The notes beneath the pieces were generated by a model. It saw only the letters and a program-made list of their open reading frames with translations, had not been told where the DNA came from and did not search any database. Below are positions 45,031-56,240 of a stretch of 64,000 nucleotides of DNA, piece after piece. The position numbers and the translations under genes were made by a program. Position 1 is the stretch's first letter. The number at the start of each line of letters is the position of its first letter. This DNA is from Ottelia alismoides. Taxonomy: Eukaryota > Streptophyta > Magnoliopsida > Alismatales > Hydrocharitaceae. The stretch is from positions 186,001 through 250,000 of the forward strand of contig JAZKJV010003276.1 in NCBI GenBank assembly GCA_037367405.1, read 5' to 3'.

Positions 45031-45911
45031 GCTAGTGACATTCACTCTGACCGATGTATGTTGTAAATGTCTTTCCAGCAAACTAGTCGTAGTTCTTGTC
45101 TTGTCTGATTTTATGTCCTGCTGTTGATCGTGGATAAAAATATCAGATTCTGCTGTAAATTTTTCCTCTATAACCATATTTCTGCATAATGGAATTCTTG
45201 TTGGACAGGAGTTGGTAATAAGAACATGTATGGAGAGAACGTTTTGCTAATAGTAAAATTGCTTTTTTAAGGATTAGTAAGGACTGGATCATGCCAAATC
45301 AAGATGGGATCGATATTTTAACCCTTGAATCTGAACTTCTCCAGAATCGTTTGGGCGCGATATTCTATTTTTTGAGTAATGAAAATGGCAAAAAGATCGA
45401 ATCTGATTAATGGTTATAGTCATAATTATTGATCGATCGAGTACTAGTCAATCGACTAGTAAATTACAAGATGCTACACATTTTACCTATGATTATTAAT
45501 TTATTCATAAGTAATTTGATGATTTCTACACGTAGATTTGCTATTTAATTCCAAATTATATGATTATAAAAAATATTTGACATAAAACTCAAGTGCGCTT
45601 ATTGGATCTAAGCAATTCTTTCGTTTTTTCTAAAAGAGTTCAACAAGAAAGATACAAAATAGCCTGATTATCATTGTTATTTTGATTTAAACTGATCTAA
45701 CTTTCTAGTATCATATGTTTCACATCCTTTCAAGAATAAAGAAAGCCCTACTTTTTTGGTCGGAATACCCACAAAAATAAATTAAATGCGCCATCCAAAA
45801 TTAGGCAAAGCATATGTATATAGGCAAAGCATATGTATATAATTCTGGCCAGTCTTGCATTTGTCTCGGAAGGAGGGGCACTAATTGCTCTCTTGCCCTC
45901 GGAACCAGAAA
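45031..45911. other. HAL3 3' UTR and spacer
   Basis: The 3' UTR likely ends between about 45130 and 45200, but I see no perfect AATAAA. The rest is AT-rich. It contains one exact short tandem duplication, TAGGCAAAGCATATGTATA twice (45802-45839), just before the MULE. Confidence 0.5.
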
Positions 45912-45920
45912 TATAATATA

Positions 45921-47401
45921 GGATTTTTATCAGTTGTGTCTCTCTGAGATATTGCAATTTCAGTTATGCTCCTCCCTTTTTGGAATATCAGTTGTGCCTC
46001 CGACTTCTTGGCGTTCTATCACTTGTGCTCCTCCGTTATTTTATCCGTCAATAAGTTGAACTTAACCACATTTTTTTCAAACCATGGTAAATGTAAGAGG
46101 GGCATAACTATCCAAACACTCCCCTCTCCCATCCTCCTCCTCCGGCCCATTCTCCTCCACCGCCCCTCCTCAGTGGCGACGGCAAGCTCGAGCTTCGTCA
46201 ATGCAGGAGGATAACCTGGAGTTTGAGAATGTTATCAGAGCTCGTATCTGATCCTCAACAGATGCTTTAAGGTACATGCGATGCTCCTTGTGATGGCAGT
46301 TGTTCGGATGGGACTATATGATTGAGGAAGACGATTCTTACATGGAGGAGAAGCTTTATAAGACAGACATTGAAAGGATAGACACTCCTCGGAGGTGCTA
46401 ATCGCAGATGGTTTCAGATGGGATTGCTCCTTATCTATAGCATCGAGGGCTGCGATGCTCTAGTTCCGGCTCCAAGCGGTTGATATGAATGGTGTGGTTG
46501 ATCATTATTGCAGATGGTGGTTCTACTCCCGATCAAAGGTGGCAACTCCAGAAGATTGTCTCCTCGTGAAGGCGGTGCTGTGGTGCGGGAGAGGGGTGGA
46601 GAGCCGAGAAGCTGGTTTCGGGGGAGTTAAACCGGGGAGGGGAGGTGATTTGGTCTAACAAGTAGGATCGACCAAGGAAGTATTCGAGGATGGGGATCCG
46701 ATCTGGAAAGGTGACCAAGGGGAGCCGATTCAGAGAGGAGGATTGTAGCGGGTCCCTCCCCCTCCTCGGCTGCTCCTCCCCAGCCAATTAGCAGGTCCAT
46801 GCTCCGTTCGATTTGCCACGGGAAGGAGGTTGAGGATGGGGCTGGGCAGTGGAAAGGGAGGGAGGAGTATGAAGCTGATGGGAAGGGAGGAGGGGCTGGG
46901 TGGGGAGGAGGATGGGTTGGAAGGGGAGGGATGAGCGGAGGAGGAGAATGAGGCAGAGGAGGTGGAGGTTGGGGGCAGAGGTGGAGGATGAGGAGGAGGC
47001 TGAGTGGCGGAGGAGGGGGAGGAGGAGGCTGGGGGCGGAGAAGGGGAAGGTGGGGAAGAGGCTGGGAGGCGTAAGGGGAGGAGGGGACTGTGGGACGAAG
47101 GAAGAGGAGGGGGAAGAGGAGGTTGTGGGAGGGAGAGGAGGTTGGGGGTCAAGGAAAGGAAGGAGGAGGAGGAAGAAGAAGAGGAAGAGGGTGAGGAGGG
47201 GAGTAAAGTCATTTCTATCTTTTTTTTTTTAAATTAAATCCCCCTTGTGTGCCCATTGTTAACGTCCGTTTGCATTAGGGATGGAAAATAACTAACCTGA
47301 TAGGCACAAGTTATAGAATGGCAAGAAGTTTGTAGCACAACTAAAGGGAAGGGCATAATTGATATTGCAATATCTCAAAGGGGCTCAACTGGTAAAAATC
47401 C
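45921..47401. mobile_element. Mutator-like element (possible Pack-MULE), 1.48 kb
   Basis: The long terminal inverted repeats start GGATTTTTATCAGTTG on the left and GGATTTTTACCAGTTG when the right end is reversed. They go on matching for at least 115 bases (TTTGAGATATTGCAAT, TCA(A/G)TTATGC, ACTTCTTG.C.TTCTAT). Flanks are TATAATATA (45912-45920) and TATAATCTA (47402-47410), an 8/9 match to a 9-bp target duplication. The interior (46100-47220) is much richer in G+C than its surroundings, has no transposase motif, and includes a GGA-repeat stretch (46850-47200). GC-rich foreign cargo between MULE ends is the Pack-MULE pattern, but I could not name a donor gene. Open frames on both strands of the GGA stretch (46730-47212, 46900-47232) look compositional. 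Confidence 0.9.
46850..47205. repeat. GGA/GAG-rich purine stretch
   Basis: Almost unbroken purines with GGAGGA, GAGGAG and AAGAAG runs within the MULE. The complement would encode only Ser/Pro-rich low-complexity peptide. Confidence 0.85.
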
Positions 47402-47422
47402 TATAATCTATATATTTATATA

Positions 47423-47690
47423 TCTATATATATCTTATATAAAGCTGAGTTTTCTCCCCTATGTTGCCACGTGGGTTGCTGTGCACGAGTTATTATTTGG
47501 GATTGTTTTTTCCTTGGCTTTCCTTTGGAACCCTTCTGTGCCACGTGTAGGTCCTCCGTCGGTTTCTTGCAAACTCTCCTCTAAGGTTTCCTTCTGCGAG
47601 AAGTTCTTCGCGCTGCTCTTAGTTTGGTCATGTTGGCCGGACTTTGATGCCACAAGTTGGGAGCCTTTCCCTCCTTTGCCATTTGTTGGC
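47423..47690 (+). mobile_element. Possible Helitron-like 5' terminus
   Basis: TCTATATATATCTTATATAAAGCTGAGTT resembles the start of many plant Helitrons (TC followed by an AT run and AAAGCTGAG). A related stretch beginning GGTTTTCTTCCATTATGTTGCC recurs at about 48493-48640. I found no CTRR end with a terminal hairpin, so the call is tentative. Confidence 0.3.
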
Positions 47691-47694
47691 ACTG

Positions 47695-48038
47695 AGGCCC
47701 AGTTCGAGTAGAGGGGTATCCCACTCCTTCTCACTCCTACGTGGACCCTACTTTTTATCTTTTTAAAAAAAATTAAATAAATCAATTCTCCATCATTAAT
47801 TTCATCAAAAAATAATCTATTATACCATCATATCATATAAAAATTATAAACTACTCAACTTTTACTCACTTTTTCAAACTTCAATACAATCACATCACAA
47901 AAACGTCAATACAATCATATCACAACAAACCCACTTCTAACCCACCCCCAGTTTAACCCTCTATCCAAACACCAAAACCCAAAAACGGGTTACCCTCTAC
48001 CTGTTTAACCCGTCTTAACCCGCGTACCAAACGCACCC
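47695..48038. mobile_element. MITE family A, copy 2
   Basis: Close match to 26.99-27.29 kb, from AAATAAATCAATT through CCCAAAAACGGGTTACCCTC to TTAACCCGCGTACCAAACGCACC. The first 60 bases are diverged. It lacks most of copy 1's internal 40-base duplication. Confidence 0.75.
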
Positions 48039-49500
48039 TGAGTGTTTGTCTGCTGTCTGCCATTCATCTCTTAGGGTTTTCATCGGAGAGAAACCCTTCA
48101 CACCGGTCTTCAGTTGGGTATGTTCTTCGAACTTCCATCTTATTTTCTTTGCTCAAGTTTCCTGCAACCTCCATCTCTGCTACGTTGTTGTTTGCTGGAG
48201 ACTTCTGGGTGGAGTTTCTTCTTTTGAACAGATGATGTGTTTTGCTTTTAATGCTGTTGTTTCCTTAAATGCCATAATTTTGTGTTTCGGAGAATGGAAG
48301 TTGACAGTGAGTTCACTTCTTTAGTTGTTGTGGCTTTTTGTTGTCTGGGTCGCATCGGTGATTGTTTGGCAGCTGATTTCCCTTTGCTTCTGATCTTGCA
48401 TATAGATATTGTTTGAGATGTTCGACTTTTTTCCTAATTTGTTTATGGATACGGAGGTTTTGAAGAAGGATGATGGCTTCTTCTTTAGCTGGGTTTTCTT
48501 CCATTATGTTGCCATGGTGGTTGTTGTGTGCAAGTTATTCCTTGCCTTAGTTTTTTCCTCGATTTTTTTCGGTTGGATGTGGGCTCATTTTGTTTGGCAT
48601 TTGTTTCTTCGGAACCCTTCTATCAGGTGTGGGATCATTTTGTTTGACAAGTGTGTTTTTAGTTTCTGGTACATCCCTTGATATTTCTTTCATATCCCTT
48701 TTGTTGGTAGATTATATCTCCTTAATTTGTTTCAATCTAGACATGCAAGATGTGAATAAGGATGGGAAATATCTCTTTAGCTTGCTGTTGAATTTTAGAT
48801 ATGAAGTTTCTTCGTCTGGTTTTGTTTTTAGTTTATATTTGTAACAGTGTTTATTAAGTTTTTTGCTTTGTTGTATATCTAAGTGTGTGATCTTTGTGGA
48901 TATCAAAGGATTTTGATATAGTGTGATATTTTCTGATTTGTTTCGTCTGCATGTGGTAATTTTTGTAGGTGAAATGACAAAGCTCTTTGATATAGTGTGA
49001 TCTTTTTTTGATTTTGTTTTCTTTGCATGCGTTAATTTCCGTGGTTGAGATTACTATTTTCTTCTGAATGTTTGTAGTACCTTCTTTTTTATATATTCAT
49101 AAATTGAGGCTTTGGATACTCTTCTCCTGTAAATTTTTTGGTGGATTTACATTTGTATGACACTTTCTTTGTTGATCACGTATTTAGCATATTGTTATCA
49201 TTGTTTGGCTGATTATAAAACTTTTTGAAGGCTAATGATGATATTTTCGTTAATTTATGACATGTATGTTTAAATATTAATTGGACCGATGTAACGTGCG
49301 GTGCAACCGGTTCAATCTGTGAAGGTGCAAAATGGCAGCCTTACTATGGGATAATGCTTTATATTGAAAAACTTTCGGAATGGTTTCTACTAGAGTATCT
49401 AATTATGGTCAGTTTATTTGATCCTATAGGCGACGAGGCAAGAGAGTTCCTCTGCATAATCCAGCTAATGCTTAGATTTGTGGACGGACCATATTGCAAC
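48039..49500. other. T-rich repeat tract, left arm of a larger duplication
   Basis: No coding exon supported. From about 49200 to 49500 the sequence is a diverged duplicate of 53800-54098. Shared words include GATGATATTTTCGTT, GTGAAGGTGCAAAAT, CTTACTATGGGA and CCATATTGCAACCATAT. The 48.04-48.3 kb part has a leader-like look (CTTAGGGTTTTCATCGGAGAGAAACC), but no gene follows. Confidence 0.55.
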
Positions 49501-49505
49501 CATAT

Positions 49506-49771
49506 TGTAGAAAAACAGAATGCGGAAGCGTATCAGAAAATAAAGATAAAGAAAAATATTACGGGACACCGGGATTTAACGTGGAACCCTACTCCGAGAG
49601 GAGCGGGATGAAACCACGGGAGAAGCCCCTGAATTGGGCGTTTCTTCTATTGAAGTTCTCAATGAGTACAGGGGGTGTGGGGCTCCTTATATAGCCCCAC
49701 AGACAGACCCAATAGTGACCGCTCTCCCATGTGGTACTAAACACATGGGTGGGCTCTTTTCTTTTCCAACA
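49506..49771 (-). repeat. 3' LTR of the 2.27-kb element
   Basis: 266 bases. It has the longer U5 end, with GAATGCGGAAGCGTATCAG not present in the other LTR. Confidence 0.93.
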
Positions 49772-50254
49772 CTCCCCCTCAAGTTGGTAGCTGGGACAGT
49801 TGCAACTTGCAATAATAAAGAAAAATATACATCATTACATCTTCTCTTGAAATCACCACAATAAACGTATGTATCCGCAACTGGTAGACAAACGCGCTTG
49901 CTGACGGGTATATCAGGTCACCGGAACGTATCTCTGTCGTGCTTGGAAGGTCACCAGACTGTCTCTGTCGTGCCTGCATGGTCACCGGATCTTTGTCTCA
50001 GTCGTGCCTGCGGGTCACCGGACTTTGTCTCCATCGTGCCTTGAAGAAAACAAATCCAGTGCGGAGTCGATGTCGAGGATAGAGACACCACGACGAAGAT
50101 CGATGCACAGTGAAGATGGCTTGATATTCTGTGAAATCCGGAGTGTTTGACCTGTCAATCAACGATGTAGGATGCATATGGTTTTTACTCCCCCTTTCTC
50201 CCAAACTTGTGAGAATAATGAAAATAATAGACAAGTTGGGAGAAGCAAACATGA

Positions 50255-50560
50255 ATCACATTTTTTTATGCGTACGACTTTTTCTTGTACGCGACTTTTT
50301 TTTCTCTTTTTTTGTTTAGCCGTTCCCTTTTTTTTATGGCTTTCCTTTTTTTTATGCGTACGGCTTTTCAAATGTACGCACCGCTTTTTTTTCTTTCTTT
50401 TTTTTAACAAATCTCCTCTCTTTCTCTCTTTCTTTTTTTTTCTTTTTTTTTAATGCCTCTCTCCTTTTTTTTTTCAATAGACATTTTTTTTAACAAAACA
50501 GCCCCTTCGGCTTAAAGGAAAATAGGAAAGATTTTTTTTTGTTCTAAATAAACGGCATCC
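50255..50560. repeat. T-rich low-complexity zone (A-rich on the element's sense strand)
   Basis: Runs of T up to nine are broken by GCGTACG(A/G)CTTTT words. A similar zone (30730-30960) lies at the same relative place in the 4.25-kb element. Confidence 0.85.
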
Positions 50561-51552
50561 CTAGGTTCTTGGTTTTTTTAAGGGAACATGCCCGTTAGGG
50601 TTCCCAGCGGACCCGTTCTTTCAAAATAGTCGCCCCCTCGATGGGGCCTCTTCATATGCCGCCGCCGTTGGCCAAGATGGGGTTGCGCCTGGGCATCAGG
50701 CTGGAAAGGGTGATGCAAGATCTCACGAGGCGATGACGTTGTCTGCTGCGACCTGGAGGATAGCTGGAGAGCACGTGGGATCTCGCGAGCGAGGCGGGAG
50801 CTTGCCGCCATGGGCCTGGTCGCGCGAGGAGATAGCAGCACAGTGTTGGGAGATGGACTGTGATGTGAGACGATGCTGCTTGGAAGATCGCGCCTGCGCG
50901 ATTGGTTGCCTGTGCGCCGCCGATGGTGCGTCGTAGATGGGCTGGATTCGCGCACGCCTGGTCGAGATCAGGGCTTGGCCCCTGGAGTGTCGCCTGGAGC
51001 GGCATGGCTGTTGGGGTGCGCGATTTTTTTTATCTTTTCTGGTGGCCCGCTTCTGTCAGGAACGACGATTTGGGACAACGCACCTTGCTTGGAGAAAAGG
51101 GAACGCGGGGGCTACGGCTGGGATGGATCTGGAACTGGAAGGCGTCAAGGAATCTGATGGAGGCGCGCCGATGCTGTGGAATGATATCGGTGACAGTTGT
51201 GCGATCCTTGTTTGACTGGGCTCGCGAGTTCTGCGCTGCTTGGTGCTGCTAGACTGTCGCGCCTGTTGCGCGCTTGCAGAATGATCTAGAATGATATACA
51301 ATGCTTGGAGGCTGGACGAGCGTCACGCCGAGATCTGGGGGCATGTCGTGATGGGCGCTGCACCGTGACGGGCTGGACAAGAACGACTGACAGAAGTTAG
51401 GGTTTCGATCGAAACCCTAAACTTGGATAAAGTATGACTAGAACCCTTCTTGCCGATCTGAACTTTAAGATCAATCTTCAACAATAATCAAGAACCGAAT
51501 CGTGAAAAAAAAACAACATAAAATCCTCGAGAATCGACCCGCTCTGATACCA

Positions 51553-51774
51553 TGTAGGAAATAGAAGAACAACATGATTTAACGTGGAACCCTACTCCGA
51601 GAGGAGCGGGATGAAACCACGGGAGAAGCCCCCTGAATTGGGCGTTTCTTCTATTGAAGTTCTCAATGAGTACAGGGGGTGTGGGGCTCCTTATATAGCC
51701 CCACGGACAGACCCAATAGTGACCGCTCCCCATGTGGTACTAAACACATGTGTGGGCTCTTTTCTTTTCCAACA
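51553..51774 (-). repeat. 5' LTR of the 2.27-kb element
   Basis: 222 bases, abutting the primer-binding site at 51541-51552. About 45 bases shorter than its partner. Confidence 0.93.
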
Positions 51775-51779
51775 CATAT

Positions 51780-54610
51780 TATGGGATAAAGATGAGAACT
51801 AGATCATAATTTGTGTGTTATGTAAGGGGTCATTTGATCCCATGTATGGCAGGGCGATTTTGTATCATTTTGTCAGATTCATATTGCCTATCCTTGTTAG
51901 ATGTAGCACTTTTGGTGTACATTAGTCCTCTTTTTGGTATGAGATTTCCTTATGCCTCTCTGGAGAACATGATACTATGAGTAACAATTATCCGAGCCTT
52001 CTATATGCATGTACGATAATAGTCTTATGGTATTTCATTTTTTTAAGATGTGGCATATTCTGTTATTCCTTTTAATTTGTTTTTTTTTAATTTTTTCCCT
52101 TCTATTGATCCATATACATGCTCATATTGAAATGAATATTATTGTATTGGGAGTGCTTAAATCCAAATTATGTTTTGGCACTTTGTATCTTATCCCTTTT
52201 TATGTTACCAGTTTGTCTATCTACTCTAGAATGCTTGCAGCACGTATCTCCGTTTTTTATATTCATAAATTGAGGCTTTATTCTTTTCTAAAAATTTATC
52301 TATATTGTCGTATTTCCCATGTCTTTTTTTGGACCTTTGTCTTCCTGTTAATGTTGTATATGATTTGGCTGGAAGTTTGATTTACCATTTTGTATGTTGG
52401 CACTTTGTATGTAATCACTTTGTCTGAGTGTTAATTCTAGGATCTTTCCCTTGCTGTTAACATTGCAATCGATTTGTTTTCTCATTTCTTATTGCATTTA
52501 AGCCAAACTGATTACTGTTGATTCTTGGAACTATGTTTTACCACTAACTGTGGAATTTTTGACTTGCTATTAATATTGTAAATGATTTATCACTTTGTAC
52601 GCTGAGATCAATCTCTCCTGCGGTAGTAATTTCAGTATATGATTCTGAAGTATATTCTTGTGATAATGCTCTCCTGGTGATTTGTTGCTCGCTTGATGCT
52701 TGCATACTACTTACTTTGTTGATTACATAGTTGGTTAATGCTGTGTATGATTTGGTAGAAAGTTTGATTTTATCATTTTGTATGTTGGCATTTTGTTTGT
52801 AACAACTTTGTCTGACTGTTAATCCCATGACCTGTGCCTTACTGTTAACATTAGAATTAATCTATCACTTCGTGTTGAATTCAAGCTCTATGAAAAGCTC
52901 TTTCAGGACCTTAGTATGTAGAAAATTCATTTCATATCCTTCTCCTACATATTTGTTGATTACATAGTTAGAAGATGGTTATCAGTTTCTTTGTTCATTT
53001 CATTACTACTGATTTAGGCCAACTTATTTACCGCTAATTCTTGGAGCTATGTTTTACTGTTTGTATTGCAAATGATTTAAGACGAAGTATGATGTATCAT
53101 TTTGTTTGTTATTGCTTTGTGTTATAGCTAATTGTGGGGTTTTAGACTTGCTGTTAATATTGTAAATGGGTTATCGCTCTGTATGTTGAGATCAATGTCT
53201 CCTCAGGTAGCGATTTCACGACATTATTCCAAAGAATGTATATGCGAGGCTACTCTCCCGCAGTTTTGCTGCTTACTTACATTAATTTGCACGTTACTTA
53301 CTTTGTTTATTACATAATTAGCAGATGGATATCGATTTCTTTGTTCACTTTGTATTACAAATGTTTAGGCCAACATGATAACTGTAAATCCTTGGAGTTA
53401 CCTACTGTTAGTATTTCAAATGATTTAGGACAAGGCATGCTGTTTCATTTACTTTGTTGATTATGTAGTTGGCAGATGATCTTTGTTTATTTAGTATTGC
53501 GAATGGTTTAGGCCAACAAGATTACTGTTAAGATTGAAAATGATTTAGGCGAAAACAAGATGTATCATTTTGTTTGGTTGCACATTTTATGATCTACCAA
53601 TTTTCCTTACTGTTAATTGTTGGATTTTAATCTTACTTTCTTTTTTGGTAATTATATATTCGTCTGTATGTTGAGGGTCCATGTCTTTTGAATCGCAATT
53701 TTAAGGTAAATAATGCTGTCTTTAATATAGTTTACTACTATATATTGTATAGCTACAACTGACATCTCTGCTTCGGAGTCATATTTGGAATATATGTGTA
53801 TGGTTGATTATAATATTTCTTGAAGGCTATGATGATATTTTTGTTGAATTATGACGTGTACGCTTAAATATTTTTTGGACTGATGTAATATGCCATCAAT
53901 TGGATCAGTGAAGGTGCAAAATTGCAGACTTACTATGGGAGAATGATTTGTATTGAAAAGCATTTGGCATGGTATCTGTTTGAGTATCTGATAATGTTCA
54001 GTTGTGTTTGATCCGATACATGGCAAGGCAACTTCATAGGTCCTCTATATAATCCACCTAATGCTTGGATTTGTGGAGAAACCATATTGCAACCATATTA
54101 TGCGAAAAGGGTATAATATAGAACATAATTTGTGTGTTATATAAGTGGTCATTTAAATCCATATATGACGGGGAGATTTTGATATTTTTCGCAGAATCAT
54201 GTTGCGCATACATGTTAGATGTTGCACAATTGATGCACATTAGTCCTCTTTTGGGTTAATATTTCCTTATGTCTCTCTGTAGATTCTGATACTGTGATTA
54301 ACAATTATCTGAGCCTTATGTATGCATGTACAACTATGTGGAAGCTGATATTCTTATATTATTTTTTTTAAGAAAATGTGGCATATTCTTCTATTTATTT
54401 AAAGTTGTTTTTATTTGTTTTTCTGTTATTATTGATCCATATATATGTTAACATTGTAATCATGCATATTTATATGTATTATATAAGAATTTATCTTTCT
54501 TTGCATTGTTGAGTCTTTAAATTTTCATATAGAATAGATTTAATTCTCCAGTTTAACGATGTGCCGAATTGTTTTATGTTCTGTTCATTTGCTGTTGTTT
54601 TTAGGATGTT
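51780..54610. repeat. Large diverged tandem-repeat tract
   Basis: No coding exon supported. A unit beginning GACTTGCTATTAATATTGTAAATG (52561) returns as GACTTGCTGTTAATATTGTAAATG (53147), with the following ..GAGATCAAT.TCTCCT and TTACTTTGTT.ATTACATA parts also shared. A partial third return starts near 53617. Shorter phrases such as CATTTTGTATGTTGGCA (52387, 52776) and GATTTAGG..AA recur between. The block 53800-54370 is the unoccupied duplicate of 49200-49505 plus 51780-52080. Confidence 0.75.
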
Positions 54611-54618
54611 AGGTATTT

Positions 54619-56240
54619 GATGAGTTTGTGATTCATCACTTTAATTAGCTGAAAATAAAGTTTCATCCTCAATTATTAAATGCATTCATGTGTTTATAAC
54701 TCATAATTAACATCCATGCACTTGTAAATAATTTACATAAATTAACATAGCATATTGCATTTATATTCACTTGTAAATATTAATCCAACTTTACCCATTT
54801 TTATTTAATTCACACTGACTTGAATTGACATCAGAAGAACTCCATTCTGTACATATCACTAATATAACAAATGAAAAAACCTAAAAAAATACTAGCACGC
54901 ATATACATACATACACGCACGCACACACACACACACATTGTATCTATATTTGTGCACATACTCTATATTGCTTTATACTATATTGTATCTTACTTATTAT
55001 GCGGATACTGGGTAACTTTGGTAAAACTTGAAAAATTTGTAAAATGTGTGTAATAGGTATACTTCTTATAAAATATGTAAAATTCTTGTAAAATTCAAAA
55101 AAATAATACAAAAAAAAAAGAAAAAAATAAAACAAAATAAAATCTAAAAAAATTGAAAAGTTGAAAAAATCATTTAATAATGGCATCTCATTCATCTGCA
55201 CTTCATTCAACATACCCCACATATGCATTAGTGAAAAGTCATACGGTTCTGAATCGACTTGTTAGCAGAAATCGAGAATGGTTTTGACTTGATCTTAATC
55301 CACTTGATTTTTAGAGGAACTTCACCGAGAAGTAGGATTTTAGAAGCTTATGGTCATATATTTAAACCTCCGTGTTCCGTATGACAATGTTCAGACTTTG
55401 ACTCTTAGTGTCTAAGCTGATTGCCTCATTCTGAGTATGAATCTTGAATAGAGAATTAATCTGGATTCTAGCACTACGTATTTAACTCAACTCAAACGGG
55501 GTGTTGGAAGACTGTGCGACATCTTCTCTAGTAGCATGGACATCTAAAGACCGGAGTACACTTTCAAATAAAGCTTTGGATAAGGGATAATCTTTTAACA
55601 CTCACATGGTTGTTCACTCTTGTACCCTAAAAAATATACCTTGAATAAATGGAAAAAAAAAATTAAAAAAGCCCCCAAATAAATGCCAAGCAAATATCAA
55701 AAATCATAATTTCTTGACCATAATGGTCCATTGCATGCATTGTGAAGACTTGACTACACTGGCAAGCTTCGAATAAGAAACTTAGTTACACTGGCTAGGC
55801 TCCAATTTCTCCTCTCTTTCTCCTTTTTGACACTAGCAATACCTGAACTTAGAAGGAAATACCTGACTTCCCGAGGATGAGTTACTGGGGGAGAGAATTG
55901 CATGGTAGTTCAACATTTCGAATGGGAAGAGCTAACACCCTTCATAATAGTTAACACAAGAGACCATTGTTCAATGGGACCATATGTTTAAATGCATTAA
56001 AGCATTTATAACTCATAATTAGCATTCATGCACTCGTAAATAATTTGCATAAATAGTATCTCATATTGCATTCATATTTACTAGTAAATAGTCACCCAGC
56101 TTCACTCATTTTTATTTAGCTCACACTAACTACAATTGATATTAAACCAACTCATTGTGTACAAATCACTAATATTAAAAAAGGAAAAATCCTTAAAAAT
56201 ACTAACATATGTATATGCAAAATAATCCCAAACCCTAGTT
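54619..56240 (+). repeat. Athila/Tat-type untranslated sequence, plus-oriented piece with flanking direct repeats
   Basis: 54675-54950 and 55980-56240 are direct repeats (TTTATAACTCATAATTA.CAT.CATGCACT.GTAAATAATTT). Between them, 55240-55980 holds a segment whose reverse complement occurs at about 60580-61560 (TAGTAGCATGGACATCTAAAGAC versus TAGTAGCATTGAGGTCTAAAGAC when reversed). The element family of the right edge is therefore present here in the opposite orientation. No coding sequence. A CA microsatellite lies at 54913-54937. Confidence 0.6.

Larger units (their letters stand above)
49506..51774 (-). mobile_element. Young small LTR retrotransposon, 2.27 kb, minus strand
   Basis: LTRs lie at 49506-49771 and 51553-51774. 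On the minus strand: 5' LTR (starts TGTTGGAAAAGAAAAGAGCC, ends CCTACA), primer-binding site TGGTATCAGAGC (51541-51552, initiator-Met type), internal DNA, polypurine tract CCAACTTGAGGGGGAG (49772-49787), 3' LTR. The target duplication CATAT is perfect (49501-49505, 51775-51779). The LTRs differ at only a few positions over about 195 bases, so insertion is recent, but the right LTR lacks about 45 bases next to the primer site. No gag or pol motif: it is a TRIM/LARD-like non-autonomous element. The interior has a GC-rich block (50580-51440) and a strongly T-rich block (50255-50560). The unoccupied duplicate of the target survives at 54080-54110. Confidence 0.95.

Noticed and set aside
46730..47232. 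Long Ser/Pro-rich and Gly/Arg/Glu-rich frames over the GGA stretch
   Set aside because: Simple-repeat translation products open on both strands, with no domain.
50578..51252. Several 80-125-codon frames in the GC-rich interior of the 2.27-kb element
   Set aside because: Mutually overlapping frames on both strands in a GC-rich stretch, with no gag or pol signature.
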